A stretch of 36,394 nt of DNA from an uncultured Mycolicibacterium sp. (GTDB lineage: Bacteria; Actinomycetota; Actinomycetes; Mycobacteriales; Mycobacteriaceae), in the NCBI GenBank assembly GCA_945957405.1, contig CAMFLL010000030.1, forward strand, positions 1 to 36,394, read 5' to 3'. The position numbers and the translations under genes were made by a program. Below, piece after piece: positions 18,364 through 28,885 of this stretch; within the stretch, counting starts at the first letter, position 1, and every line of letters starts with the position of its first letter. The notes beneath the pieces are model-generated. The model did not search any database, was not told where the DNA came from, and worked only from the letters and a program-made list of their open reading frames with translations.

Positions 18364-19344
18364 ATGCCGGCAGTCACCGCTGACACATTGACCCTGACCC
18401 GGGTGTCGCCCCCGAGCGCCACCGACACCGAACGGCCGGTGCGCGCCGTCACCACCGGCCCGCGGGGCTACGAGGGCGAGGGTTTCCCCGTCGTCCGCGC
18501 GTTCGCCGGGGTCAGCGCCGCGTCGCTCGATCCCTTCGTGCACATGGACCAGATGGGCGAGGTCGAATACCAGCCCGGCGAACCCAAGGGCACCGATTGG
18601 CATCCGCACCGCGGCTTCGAGACCGTGACGTACATGATCGACGGGCGGTTCGCGCACCAGGATTCGCACGGCGGCGGCGGCCTGATCACCGACGGCGCCA
18701 CACAGTGGATGACGGCAGGCTCGGGCATCCTGCACATCGAGACCCCGCCCGCCGAACTCGTCGAGAGTGGCGGCACGTTCCACGGCATCCAGCTGTGGGT
18801 GAACCTGCCCAAGAAGGACAAGTTCGCCGCGCCGAAGTATCAGGCGATCGAGGGCGGCGAAGTGAGACTACTGTCGTCCGATGACGGCGGCGCCTTGATC
18901 CGCATCATCGCGGGCGAGATCGACGGCCAGGCGGGGCCGGGTGCCACCCATACGCCGATCACGTTGGCACACAGCACTATCGAGCCCGGCGCGCAGCTCA
19001 ACCTGCCGTGGAACCGGGACTTCAACGCGTTGGTGTACGTCCTGTCCGGCCGTGGATCGGTGGGCCCTGTCCGTCACCCGATCCAACAGGGTCAACTCGC
19101 GGTGCTCGGCCCGGGCGACCGGATCACTGTCGCCGCCGATCCGGCACAGGACGCTCATCGCCCGGCGATGGAGGTGCTGTTGTTGGGCGGCAAGCCCATC
19201 CGCGAGCCCGTGTTCCAGTACGGCCCGTTCGTGATGAACTCCAAGTCAGAGCTCGTCGAGGCGATGGAGGATTTCCAGGCGGGCAAGTTCGGGGTGATCC
19301 CGCCGAATGCGCTGATGCCGCACCGCCCGTCGACGATGCGCTGA
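18364..19344 (+). CDS. pirin family protein
   Basis: DPFVHMDQMGEVEYQPGEPKGTDWHPHRGFETVTYMIDGRFAHQDSHGGGGLITDGATQWMTAGSGILHIE pirin metal-site pattern. Confidence 0.94.
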   Translation: MPAVTADTLTLTRVSPPSATDTERPVRAVTTGPRGYEGEGFPVVRAFAGVSAASLDPFVHMDQMGEVEYQPGEPKGTDWHPHRGFETVTYMIDGRFAHQDSHGGGGLITDGATQWMTAGSGILHIETPPAELVESGGTFHGIQLWVNLPKKDKFAAPKYQAIEGGEVRLLSSDDGGALIRIIAGEIDGQAGPGATHTPITLAHSTIEPGAQLNLPWNRDFNALVYVLSGRGSVGPVRHPIQQGQLAVLGPGDRITVAADPAQDAHRPAMEVLLLGGKPIREPVFQYGPFVMNSKSELVEAMEDFQAGKFGVIPPNALMPHRPSTMR

Positions 19345-19356
19345 GGGACGTCGATT

Positions 19357-19423
19357 CGCGTCGAGTGAGGAACCATGCAGGACAAGTGCGAGTACACCTC
19401 TGCGTGAGTCCTCACCCGACGCG
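19357..19423. terminator. long hairpin filling the convergent pirin/FUSC gap
   Basis: CGCGTC-ga-GTGAGGA ... 37 nt ... TCCTCAC-cc-GACGCG; 13 of 15 bp paired, between the two stop codons (19344 and 19426). Confidence 0.6.
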
Positions 19424-19425
19424 CG

Positions 19426-21573
19426 TCACGCCGGCTGTTTGTCGGCGGGCGCCGGGTACAGCAGTTCGAGCGCACCGAGGTTTGCCGCCACCGTCACCAG
19501 TGGCAGCGCATCGCCAACGGGATGGTGCTCGTCGCCGGACTCGGCCCGTAACGCCACCACGAAGTGTTGCGTGATGGGCGTCGTGCCGATCGGTTTGTCG
19601 GTGCGGCCGGACATCCGGTCGCACACCATGGTGGCGTGCGCGTCGAGCACCGTACGTGTCTGCGGATAGGCGCCGGGCGACGGCCGGTCCGGGATGTCGG
19701 TGATCAGATCGGCTGCGGTGCGTAGCCGCATGGCGCGGTTGGCCCGGCGTACCACGGGCGTCCGGTGGTCGGCCGGATTGCTGCTCTCCGAAAGGTATTG
19801 ACGCAGACCGTCATCCACGGTGCGCCATGCGGTGAGCATGTCGTAGCTCAGCTCGTTGACGGCCGCCTCGGACGTGCCATGGGTGATCCGCGAGACGGCG
19901 GTGCGCAAATAGCGGGTGCCGACGTCGAAGGCGGCGTCGATGGCCGAGGTGAGGGCCTTCTCCGAGCCGCGCGGCCACAGCAGCAGCGACACCGCGACAC
20001 CTACCGCCCCACCGACGACGATGTCCTCGATGCGGATCAGGCCCACCTGCCATCCCGTCGGGTGGATCAGGTTGAACACGATGAGCACCAACATGTTGAA
20101 GGCAGCCTGGCCCGCGGTGAACGACGCCACTTTGGGCACATATGCGGCGAAGAACGCGACGATGGGCAGCGCGACCCACAACACTGCGGGGTCGACGCCG
20201 AGGAGTTCGATGAGCACCGCGCCGATGATGAACCCGCCAGCTGTGCCGAACACGGCGCTGAGCACCTTGGTGCCGGTCGCGAGGGCGCTGCTGCGCAGCA
20301 CCGACATCGCCGCCAGCACCACCCAGAACCCGTGCTCGACAGGGAACACGTGGGTGGTGGCAACCGCCAGCGCCAAGCCCAGGCCGGTGCGCAGGCTGTT
20401 GCGGACGACGACGGCATGTGTGGCCAGATACCCCGACGGGATCGCCGCCACCGCTTGGCTTTCCGACAGCACCCGGGATGCCGCACCGGTGTCCGGCAGC
20501 TGGCGTCCGAGCACCCGCATCAGTACCGGGCGGGCATCGGCTGCTGCCGCCAGCGCGATGACACGGCCGGTGATACCCACGGTGGCACCGAACGTGCGCC
20601 GGTTCAGCAGTTGCGATCCCACCTGCACGGCGACGGCGTCATCGGTTTCCCGCAGGATCTCGGAGATGTCCTCCCGATAGCGGCCCTGTGCGACGGCCCG
20701 CAGCTCAGTGAGGGCGTCCTCGAGTTCGGCCCGTGCCGGCGCGCGGTCGGCAACGCGTGAGATGCGCAGCAGTCGCGCACTGGCGCGCAACACACGGACC
20801 GACGGCGCCGTCATGACGCCCAGCGTCGACGCGGTGTCATCGCGCACTCCGTCGCAGAGCCAGCCCAGGTCGTCGACGACCCGGACCAGGGCGCGGCTGC
20901 CTGCCGTCAGCCCCACCGGCCGGTAGTCGCTGTCGAGGTAGTTGGCGTACAGCGCGTTCATCGCCGAGGTGACTTCTTTGGCGGTGGCGCGACCCTCGAG
21001 GCGATGGGCCAGCGCGGCGCACACCGCGGCGGCGTGGCGTCGCAGTTCGTCGTGGTAGCGGGGCGGGAACAGGAACAGGGCCGCGGGCACACACACCGCC
21101 AGCGCGATGCACCAACCCGTCAGACGCTCGCCGATCGGTCCCGGCGGAGTGCACGCCGGCAATACGAAGGTCAACAGCGTGGCCCGTTGTCCGGCCGCGA
21201 TGGCGGTGCTCAGCACGCCGGCGAACGACACCGCACACCCGAGCGCGAACATCAGGGCCACCGCCAGCCACGGGTGGGGTGAGACCAAAGTGCCCAACGT
21301 GATCAGCACCGCGCCGATCATGCCCAGTCCGGCGTAGGAGACCGCGCGCCCGGCCCGGTTGCCGGGGAAGTCGACGACCACCAGCAAGGCGATGGAACCG
21401 AAGATGGCGAACAGGGGAGTCTGGTCACCGCCGACGGCGAAACCGATTGATGCCGACACCGGGATGACGAGTGCCGCCCTGGCGGCGCGCCGCAGGCCGT
21501 CGAATTCGGGGTCGCGCGCCTCGATCTCCTCCAGGAAGCGGCGCAACAGGTCGACGGGCCGGGCCCGCGTCAT
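19426..21573 (-). CDS. FUSC family integral membrane protein (aromatic acid exporter-like)
   Basis: Long protein with two blocks of hydrophobic segments and the FUSC/YccS-like pattern (RNSLRTGLGLALAVATTHVFPVEHGFWVVLAAMSVLRSSALATGTKVLSAVFGTAGGFIIGA); start taken at MTRARP. Confidence 0.85.
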   Translation of the reverse strand: MTRARPVDLLRRFLEEIEARDPEFDGLRRAARAALVIPVSASIGFAVGGDQTPLFAIFGSIALLVVVDFPGNRAGRAVSYAGLGMIGAVLITLGTLVSPHPWLAVALMFALGCAVSFAGVLSTAIAAGQRATLLTFVLPACTPPGPIGERLTGWCIALAVCVPAALFLFPPRYHDELRRHAAAVCAALAHRLEGRATAKEVTSAMNALYANYLDSDYRPVGLTAGSRALVRVVDDLGWLCDGVRDDTASTLGVMTAPSVRVLRASARLLRISRVADRAPARAELEDALTELRAVAQGRYREDISEILRETDDAVAVQVGSQLLNRRTFGATVGITGRVIALAAAADARPVLMRVLGRQLPDTGAASRVLSESQAVAAIPSGYLATHAVVVRNSLRTGLGLALAVATTHVFPVEHGFWVVLAAMSVLRSSALATGTKVLSAVFGTAGGFIIGAVLIELLGVDPAVLWVALPIVAFFAAYVPKVASFTAGQAAFNMLVLIVFNLIHPTGWQVGLIRIEDIVVGGAVGVAVSLLLWPRGSEKALTSAIDAAFDVGTRYLRTAVSRITHGTSEAAVNELSYDMLTAWRTVDDGLRQYLSESSNPADHRTPVVRRANRAMRLRTAADLITDIPDRPSPGAYPQTRTVLDAHATMVCDRMSGRTDKPIGTTPITQHFVVALRAESGDEHHPVGDALPLVTVAANLGALELLYPAPADKQPA

Positions 21574-22130
21574 TCGGGTGCGGTCGCGAATCGGCCGGAA
21601 TCGAGCGCGTCGAGCAGCTGCGCCGTGATCCACTCCAGACCCTCGGTATCTGGCGGCAACGTGCATTGTTCGTAGCCGACGAGCAGGTACACCGCCCAGT
21701 TGGCGAACAACTGGGCTTGCCGCGCATTACCCAGAATCTCCAGCGCCGAGTCCCGCAGTACCTCGAAGCGCTCGCGGTCCACCTTCTCCTGCGCGGTCCG
21801 AACCATCGGATCGACGGAACTCCACGCGCGCACCGCGGCCTCGGCGCCGTGTGGCAGCGACAGCCCCACCTGGACGACGGCGTCGATGCGGCTGCGAGGG
21901 TCGGGTTCGGTGCGCAGGTGCGCGACGCGCTGCTCGGTCAGGCCCTGCAGCCATTTGGTGACGAGCTCGTTGGTGTACGCCGGCCAGTTCTCGAAGTAGT
22001 GGTAGAACGAGCCCGTCGTGACGCCGAGCCGTCCGCACACCTCCGCCAACTTCAAGCCGCCATACCCGAGGTCTGCGAGGACATCGAGACCCGTTTCGAA
22101 GTACGCCTCCCGGGAGACGACGGTTGCCAT
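21570..22130 (-). CDS. TetR/AcrR family transcriptional regulator
   Basis: SREAYFETGLDVLADLGYGGLKLAEVCGRLGVTTGSFYHYFENWPAYTNELV TetR HTH; 4-bp overlap with FUSC gene. Confidence 0.9.
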   Translation of the reverse strand: MATVVSREAYFETGLDVLADLGYGGLKLAEVCGRLGVTTGSFYHYFENWPAYTNELVTKWLQGLTEQRVAHLRTEPDPRSRIDAVVQVGLSLPHGAEAAVRAWSSVDPMVRTAQEKVDRERFEVLRDSALEILGNARQAQLFANWAVYLLVGYEQCTLPPDTEGLEWITAQLLDALDSGRFATAPE

Positions 22131-22351
22131 GCCTCCGCACCCTAATTCGCCGCCGGGGTGCGACGCACGTCCGGCCCAGGATGTCGCCGGCCAGTGCGTT
22201 GCCCGGCAATCACCGGCAACCGGCGTGCTCGACCGAGGAAGCTTGCCGGCGCTGTTCTCCGGCAACCCCTCGGGCGCGGCTTTTGGTGGTCCGCCGCATT
22301 ACCAGACGGTGACGAAATTTCACCCGGAAAACCGCACAATGACGTTATTTG

Positions 22352-22371
22352 TCCATACTCCAGAGTATGGA
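22352..22371. promoter_or_regulatory. palindromic operator candidate between two divergent TetR genes
   Basis: TCCATACTC-CA-GAGTATGGA: perfect 9-bp arms, 2-nt spacer. Confidence 0.65.
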
Positions 22372-22388
22372 TTTAGTCGTGAATGTTC

Positions 22389-22408
22389 GCGAATTGTCCG
22401 GAATTCGC
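22389..22408. promoter_or_regulatory. second palindrome between divergent TetR genes
   Basis: GCGAATT-gtccgg-AATTCGC: perfect 7-bp arms. Confidence 0.45.
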
Positions 22409-22485
22409 CAACACCTGCCTGCGTGAGCGACGTTTCCGGCACCGGCAACAACGCAGTACAACCCATGGACCGTAATGCGGCTCAC

Positions 22486-22512
22486 GTGTGGCACAATTCA
22501 TTTGTGCCGCAC
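22486..22512. promoter_or_regulatory. dyad overlapping the start region of the second TetR gene
   Basis: GTGTGGCACAA-TTCAT-TTGTGCCGCAC: 11-bp arms with one mismatch, containing the GTG at 22504. Confidence 0.6.
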
Positions 22513-23181
22513 ACCGCTAGTAGGGGTCCCGGTCGCCCGCCAGCAGCGAAGGCAGCGGAAACGCGCGAGCGTATATTGCTCGCCGCCCGCGAGGTTTTCA
22601 GCGAATTGGGGTATGACGCCGCGACCTTCCAGGCAATCGCGATCCGCGCCGACCTGACCCGCCCCGCCATCAACCACTACTTCCCGAGCAAACGCGCGCT
22701 GTACCGGGAAGTGGTCGATCAGACGAACGCTCTGGTGGTCGCGGTAGGTGCTCAACGCGCACAGCAGGCCACCTCACTGGTCGATCGTCTCGCGGCATTC
22801 CTGAGCGCTGCGGTGCAGGCCGACTCGAAGGACCGCTCGGCCGCAGCGTTCCTCGTCACCGCGGTGCTCGAGTCGCAGCGGCATCCCGACCTGCGTGAGG
22901 CGCAGAACGATTCGCTGGAGAACTCTCGGCTGTTCGTGACATGGGCGGTGAACGAGGCACTCGAGTCGGGCGAACTCGCCACCGACACCGACGTGCGCTC
23001 GCTCGTCGAGATGCTCGTCGCGCTGCTGTGGGGGATGGGCTTCTATGCCGGGTTCGTCGGTACCCACGAGGAACTCGACCGGATCACCGACCAGCTCAAA
23101 CTTCTCCTCGAGCAGCGGCTGTGGACGCTGCGGCCCAGCACCGCCGCCGTGACGGCAGAGACCACCGGCTCCAGCGCATAG
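22504..23181 (+). CDS. TetR/AcrR family transcriptional regulator
   Basis: RERILLAAREVFSELGYDAATFQAIAIRADLTRPAINHYFPSKRALYREVV HTH; start GTG 22504 preferred (ATG 22465 also possible). Confidence 0.9.
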   Translation: MPHTASRGPGRPPAAKAAETRERILLAAREVFSELGYDAATFQAIAIRADLTRPAINHYFPSKRALYREVVDQTNALVVAVGAQRAQQATSLVDRLAAFLSAAVQADSKDRSAAAFLVTAVLESQRHPDLREAQNDSLENSRLFVTWAVNEALESGELATDTDVRSLVEMLVALLWGMGFYAGFVGTHEELDRITDQLKLLLEQRLWTLRPSTAAVTAETTGSSA

Positions 23182-23234
23182 CCTGCCTAACTTGTTGGGT
23201 AGCATGGCTCATGAATTCGGGGCCGGACATCTAA

Positions 23235-24182
<948 letters not shown>

Positions 24183-24283
24183 CGGCCGGGCGCGACCTGT
24201 CGTCCAACCGGGTGGTTGGCTACCATTGGCGGCCAGAGCCGAAACCACCGAACCCAGCATCGGGGCCCGGGAAGGAAAAGCCA

Positions 24284-25696
24284 GTGACCACCGATTTCTC
24301 CAACGCGCCCGCACCCGCCGCCACCTCAGCCGCCGACATCCCCGCCGTCGTCGCAGGTCTGCGCAAGACCTTCGCATCGGGGCGGACCCGGCCGGTGGAG
24401 TGGCGTCGCACCCAGCTACGGGCCCTCGAGGCGATGATGACCGAGAACGAGGTCAGGATCGCCGACGTCCTGGAGCAGGACCTGGACCGTAAACCGTTCG
24501 AAGCATGGCTCGCAGACTCGGCCAGCACCGCCGGTGAAGCGCATTACGCCGCCAAGAACGTGGGCAGATGGATGCGCCGCAAGTACCGGCTGCTCGAACT
24601 GGCGCAGCTGCCCGGCCGCGGATGGGTGGAGTACGAGCCCTACGGCACCGTGCTGATCATCGGCGCCTGGAACTACCCGTTCTATCTGACGCTTGGTCCC
24701 GCCGTCGGTGCCATCGCCGCAGGTAACGCCGTCGTCCTCAAACCTTCGGAGATCGCGCCGGCCTCCTCGGCCCTGATGGCCGAACTCGTGCCCAAGTACC
24801 TCGACAAGGAGGCGTTCGCCGTCGTCGAGGGTGATGGTGCGGTCAGCCAGGAACTCATCGCGCAGGGTTTCGACCGGGTGTTCTTCACCGGCGGCACCGA
24901 GATCGGCCGCAAGGTGTACGAGGGCGCGGCCCGGCATCTGACCCCGGTGACGCTCGAACTCGGCGGCAAGAGCCCCGTGATCGTGGCGGCCGATGCCGAT
25001 ATCGACGTCGCGGCCAAGCGAATCGCCTGGATCAAGCTGATGAACTCCGGCCAGACCTGTGTCGCACCCGATTACGTCCTGGCCGACGCGTCGATCCGGG
25101 ATGCGCTGGTCACCAAGATCGGCGAGGCCGTCGCTGAGTTCGAGGCTGGTGCCACGACCGGGAAACGGATCGTGAACAAGCGCCAGTTCGAGCGCCTTAC
25201 CGGGTATCTCGCCGACACCAAGGGCTCGGTTGTCCTCGGCGGTGGTTCGGATGCCGACCAACTGCGGATCGAGCCGACGGTGATCGTCGACCCCGCGCCC
25301 GACGAGCCGGTGATGCAGGACGAGATCTTCGGACCGGTGCTCCCGGTCATGACGGTTCAATCCTTGGATGAGGCAATCGATTTCGTCAACGCGCGACCGA
25401 AGCCGTTGGCCGCCTACCTGTTCACCGCGACCAAGAGTGTGCGCGAGCGGGTGATCCGCGAGGTTCCTGCGGGTGGCATGCTGGTCAACCACTTGGCCTT
25501 CCAGGTCACGACCACCAAGTTGCCGTTCGGTGGCGTCGGTTCCTCCGGCATGGGGGCCTATCACGGCAAGTACGGGTTCGAGGAGTTCAGCCACTCCAAG
25601 ACCGTGATGACCAAGCCCACCCGACCCGACTTATCGGCCATGATCTACCCCCCGTATACAGAGAAGGCGTGGAAACTGGCGCGCCGACTGTTCTGA
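24284..25696 (+). CDS. aldehyde dehydrogenase family protein
   Basis: GTG start at 24284; VTLELGGKSPVIVAADADID, NSGQTCVAPDYVL catalytic Cys motif, QDEIFGPVLPV. Confidence 0.94.
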   Translation: MTTDFSNAPAPAATSAADIPAVVAGLRKTFASGRTRPVEWRRTQLRALEAMMTENEVRIADVLEQDLDRKPFEAWLADSASTAGEAHYAAKNVGRWMRRKYRLLELAQLPGRGWVEYEPYGTVLIIGAWNYPFYLTLGPAVGAIAAGNAVVLKPSEIAPASSALMAELVPKYLDKEAFAVVEGDGAVSQELIAQGFDRVFFTGGTEIGRKVYEGAARHLTPVTLELGGKSPVIVAADADIDVAAKRIAWIKLMNSGQTCVAPDYVLADASIRDALVTKIGEAVAEFEAGATTGKRIVNKRQFERLTGYLADTKGSVVLGGGSDADQLRIEPTVIVDPAPDEPVMQDEIFGPVLPVMTVQSLDEAIDFVNARPKPLAAYLFTATKSVRERVIREVPAGGMLVNHLAFQVTTTKLPFGGVGSSGMGAYHGKYGFEEFSHSKTVMTKPTRPDLSAMIYPPYTEKAWKLARRLF

Positions 25697-25749
25697 CCGG
25701 GCGGTGTGCTCACTTTTGATGTCAACGAGGATGTGAGAAAGGAAGCTAG

Positions 25750-26613
25750 ATGCCCGGAGTGCAGGATCGTGTCGTCGTCGTCACCGGTGCGGGTGGCGGG
25801 CTGGGTCGTGAGTACGCCCTGACGTTGGCCAGGGAGGGCGCCAGCGTTGTGGTCAACGACCTCGGCGGAGCACGCGACGGGTCGGGTGCCGGACACAACA
25901 TGGCCGACCAGGTCGTGAGTGAGATCAAGGACGCCGGCGGCCGCGCCGTGGCCAACTACGACAGCGTCGCCGAGGCCGAAGGCGCCGAGAACATCATCAA
26001 GACCGCGCTCGACGAGTTCGGCAAGGTCGACGGTGTGGTCAGCAACGCGGGCATCCTGCGCGACGGCACCTTCCACAAGATGACCTATGAGAACTGGGAT
26101 TCGGTCCTCAAGGTGCACCTCTACGGCGGGTACAACGTCATCCGCGCGGCGTGGCCGCACTTCCGCGAGCAGAGCTACGGTCGCGTCGTCGTGGCGACGT
26201 CCACCAGCGGCCTGTTCGGCAACTTCGGTCAGGCCAACTACGGCGCCGCCAAGATGGGGCTCGTCGGCCTGATCAACACGCTGGCCCAGGAAGGCGCGAA
26301 GTACAACATCAAGACCAACGCGGTGGCGCCTATCGCGGCGACCCGGATGACCGAGGACATCCTGCCGCCGGAGGTGTTGAAGAACCTGACTCCGGAGTTC
26401 GTCGCTCCCGTGGTGGCCTACCTGTGCACCGAAGAGGTACCCGACTCCGCGTCGGTGTTCATCGTCGGTGGCGGAAAGGTGCAACGCACCGCGCTGTTCC
26501 AGAACGAGGGCGTGACGTTCCCAGCACCGCCGTCGGTCGACGACATCGCGTCGCGGTGGTCGGAGATCGATGATCTGTCGGCGGCCAAACAAGCGGCGTT
26601 CAATCTGCGCTGA
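25750..26613 (+). CDS. SDR family oxidoreductase (multifunctional-enzyme-type-2/3-hydroxyacyl dehydrogenase-like)
   Basis: VVVTGAGGGLGREYALTLAREGASVVVNDLGGARDGSG, NAGILRD, YGAAKMGLVGLINTLAQEG. Confidence 0.93.
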   Translation: MPGVQDRVVVVTGAGGGLGREYALTLAREGASVVVNDLGGARDGSGAGHNMADQVVSEIKDAGGRAVANYDSVAEAEGAENIIKTALDEFGKVDGVVSNAGILRDGTFHKMTYENWDSVLKVHLYGGYNVIRAAWPHFREQSYGRVVVATSTSGLFGNFGQANYGAAKMGLVGLINTLAQEGAKYNIKTNAVAPIAATRMTEDILPPEVLKNLTPEFVAPVVAYLCTEEVPDSASVFIVGGGKVQRTALFQNEGVTFPAPPSVDDIASRWSEIDDLSAAKQAAFNLR

Positions 26614-26617
26614 TCAG

Positions 26618-27586
26618 ATGAAAGCCTGTGTGGTACAGGAACTCTCGGGGCCATCGGGCATGGCCTACACGGACGTGCCCGATGTCTCACCCGGTCCGGC
26701 CGATCTGCTGATCGATGTACGGGCGGCGGGTGTGTGCTTTCCCGATCTCCTGCTGAGCAAAGGCGAATACCAGCTCAAGCTCCCGCCACCGTTCGTGCCG
26801 GGCATGGAGGTCGCCGGCGTGGTGGCGGCTGCCCCGGACGGGACAGAATTTGCTGTCGGACAGCGGGTTTCGGCCTCGAGCGTGCTGGGCGGATACGCCG
26901 AGCAGGTGGTCGTGTCGCCGGACGGGGTGCGACCCAGCCCGCCTGAACTCGACGACGCCGAAGCGGTTTCGCTGCTGGTCAACTACAACACGATGTACTT
27001 CGCCTACACCCGCCGCGCCGCACTGCGTCCCGGCGAGACAGTGTTGGTGCTCGGATCCGCCGGTGGGGTCGGAACGGCGGCGATCCAGGTTGCCAAAGCC
27101 ATGGGCGCCAGGGTGATCGCGGCGGTGCACCGGCCGGGCGCGGTCGACTTCGTGTCGTCGCTGCAACCTGACGCGGTGATCCAGTTGAGCGAAGGATGGC
27201 CGCAGGCCGTCAAGGATGCCACCGACGGACACGGTGTCGACGTGGTGGTGGACCCGGTGGGTGGCGAGGCGTTCGACGAGGCGATCCGCGTCATGGCCAC
27301 CGACGGCCGACTGCTGGTGATCGGGTTCGCCGCAGGCGCTGGCATTCCGACGGTCAAGGTGAACCGGCTGTTGCTGCGCAATGTCGGCGTGCTCGGTGTC
27401 GGATACGGCGAATACATCCGCCGCGATCCGGCGGCGGCCGTCGAGGTGGCCCAAGGTCTTGAGCGGTTGGTCTCGGCTGGTCTCAGACCGCCACCACCGC
27501 AACGCTATCCACTGTCCGAAGGGAGTCGCGCGTTGCAGGCGCTGCATGACGGCGGGGTGTTCGGCAAGCTGGTTCTCGAGCCCTGA
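26618..27586 (+). CDS. NADPH:quinone oxidoreductase family (MDR superfamily)
   Basis: ATG 26618; DVRAAGVCFPDLLLSKGEYQLKLPPPFVPGMEVAGVV, VLGSAGGVGTAAIQVAKAMGARVIA. Confidence 0.92.
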   Translation: MKACVVQELSGPSGMAYTDVPDVSPGPADLLIDVRAAGVCFPDLLLSKGEYQLKLPPPFVPGMEVAGVVAAAPDGTEFAVGQRVSASSVLGGYAEQVVVSPDGVRPSPPELDDAEAVSLLVNYNTMYFAYTRRAALRPGETVLVLGSAGGVGTAAIQVAKAMGARVIAAVHRPGAVDFVSSLQPDAVIQLSEGWPQAVKDATDGHGVDVVVDPVGGEAFDEAIRVMATDGRLLVIGFAAGAGIPTVKVNRLLLRNVGVLGVGYGEYIRRDPAAAVEVAQGLERLVSAGLRPPPPQRYPLSEGSRALQALHDGGVFGKLVLEP

Positions 27587-28068
27587 TGAGTACCGGCGGG
27601 GTCGTCCTGGTCGGGCTGGCCATCGCGGTCGGCCTGATCGGCATCATCGTTCCGATCCTGCCCGGCGCGCTGCTGGTCGCCGGTGCCATCACGGTCTGGG
27701 CGATTGTCGAGCGGACTGCGGTTTCGTGGGTGACCCTGGGTATCGCGTTGGCGCTCATCGGGACAAGCACCGTCATCAAGTACACCTGGCCTGTCAGGCG
27801 TATGCGCGAGGCCGACGTGCGCACACTGAGCCTCGTGCTCGGTGGGGTGCTCGGTGTGATCGGGTTCTTCGTGATCCCCATCCTGGGGCTCGTGATCGGC
27901 TTCGTTGCGGGCGTGTACCTCGCCGAACTCGGCACCCGCAGGGACGCCCGACGCGCCTGGGTGTCCACCGTGCATGCGCTCAAAGGAGTGGCGTTGTCGG
28001 TCGGGGTGGAACTGGTGGGCGCCCTGGCGGCCACCGTGGTGTGGGCGGCCGCCGTCGCGTTCTGGTGA
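27586..28068 (+). CDS. DUF456 domain-containing membrane protein
   Basis: GLIGIIVPILPGALLVAGAITVWA and GFFVIPILGLVIGFVAGVYLAEL pattern; TGATG overlap with upstream gene. Confidence 0.85.
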   Translation: MSTGGVVLVGLAIAVGLIGIIVPILPGALLVAGAITVWAIVERTAVSWVTLGIALALIGTSTVIKYTWPVRRMREADVRTLSLVLGGVLGVIGFFVIPILGLVIGFVAGVYLAELGTRRDARRAWVSTVHALKGVALSVGVELVGALAATVVWAAAVAFW

Positions 28069-28069
28069 T

Positions 28070-28885
28070 CTATCCGAGCAGTGCGGCCCGCAGCCGGGCG
28101 AGGTCGTCGTCGGTGACGTCGGCCGCGCGCAGATAACCGGTCACCGAACCGAACTCCTCCTCGACGCTGCGCAGTGCGCTGGCCAGATAGTCCTCCCGGA
28201 CACCCAGCACGTCGTCGGAGAGCCGGGCTTCGGTGAAATCAGCCGTCTCACTGGGTAGTTCGCCGTCGAAACGCGCTTTGATGCGCTCCATGATCTGGGT
28301 GCGAAGCTCCGGCGCTGCGGCATTGCTGGCCAGGTAGTCCGCCATGATGGCATCGCGGTCGAGGCCGGCTGCCTCGAGCACCACGGCCACGGTGAAGCCG
28401 GTGCGGTCCTTTCCGGCGAAACAGTGCACCAGCAGCGATCGTTCGTCGCCGAGCAACGACACCATGCGGTGCACCGCCCGTCGGGCCAACGGAGCCAGCG
28501 CGATGCGGCCGTATTCCTCGGTCATGTACCGTGCCGCGGCGTCTGACGTCGATTCGTCATCGGGTTTCTCGGTCATCAGGCGCGCAAAGGCGTGCTCGTG
28601 CGGCGCTTCTTCGCCGTCGGGCAATACATCTTCGACGAACGGCAGCAGATGGACGACCACCCCGTCGGGCACGAGGCCCGGACCGTGGCTCCTGACCTCC
28701 GGCGGTGAGCGCAGGTCGGCGACGTCGGTGATGCCCAGCTGGGTCATCTGGTGCCGACCGGTGTCATCGAGGTGACTCAGCTCGCCGGCCCGGAACAACC
28801 GGCCCGGGCGGATCAGCCCGCGCGTGGTGCTGGTGACATCCCGGAAGTTCCACGCCCCGGACAGCTGCTCTGCGAGGTCGGTCAC
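28070..28885 (-). CDS. ptbB: tyrosine/serine protein phosphatase, MptpB-like
   Basis: GTG start 28885; P-loop LLVHCFAGKDRTGFTVAVVLEAAGLD; NFRDV N-terminal motif; neighbour of FadE2-like ACAD as in Rv0153c-Rv0154c (recalled). Confidence 0.85.
   Translation of the reverse strand: MTDLAEQLSGAWNFRDVTSTTRGLIRPGRLFRAGELSHLDDTGRHQMTQLGITDVADLRSPPEVRSHGPGLVPDGVVVHLLPFVEDVLPDGEEAPHEHAFARLMTEKPDDESTSDAAARYMTEEYGRIALAPLARRAVHRMVSLLGDERSLLVHCFAGKDRTGFTVAVVLEAAGLDRDAIMADYLASNAAAPELRTQIMERIKARFDGELPSETADFTEARLSDDVLGVREDYLASALRSVEEEFGSVTGYLRAADVTDDDLARLRAALLG

Noticed and set aside
17098-18783. 561-aa minus-strand ORF
   Set aside because: Antisense across ptsI and pirin; Arg/Gly/His-rich with no domain-like pattern.
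22308-22324. GGTGA-N7-TCACC dyad near GAAATTTC
   Set aside because: Short arms and long spacer; much weaker than the adjacent 20-bp palindrome.
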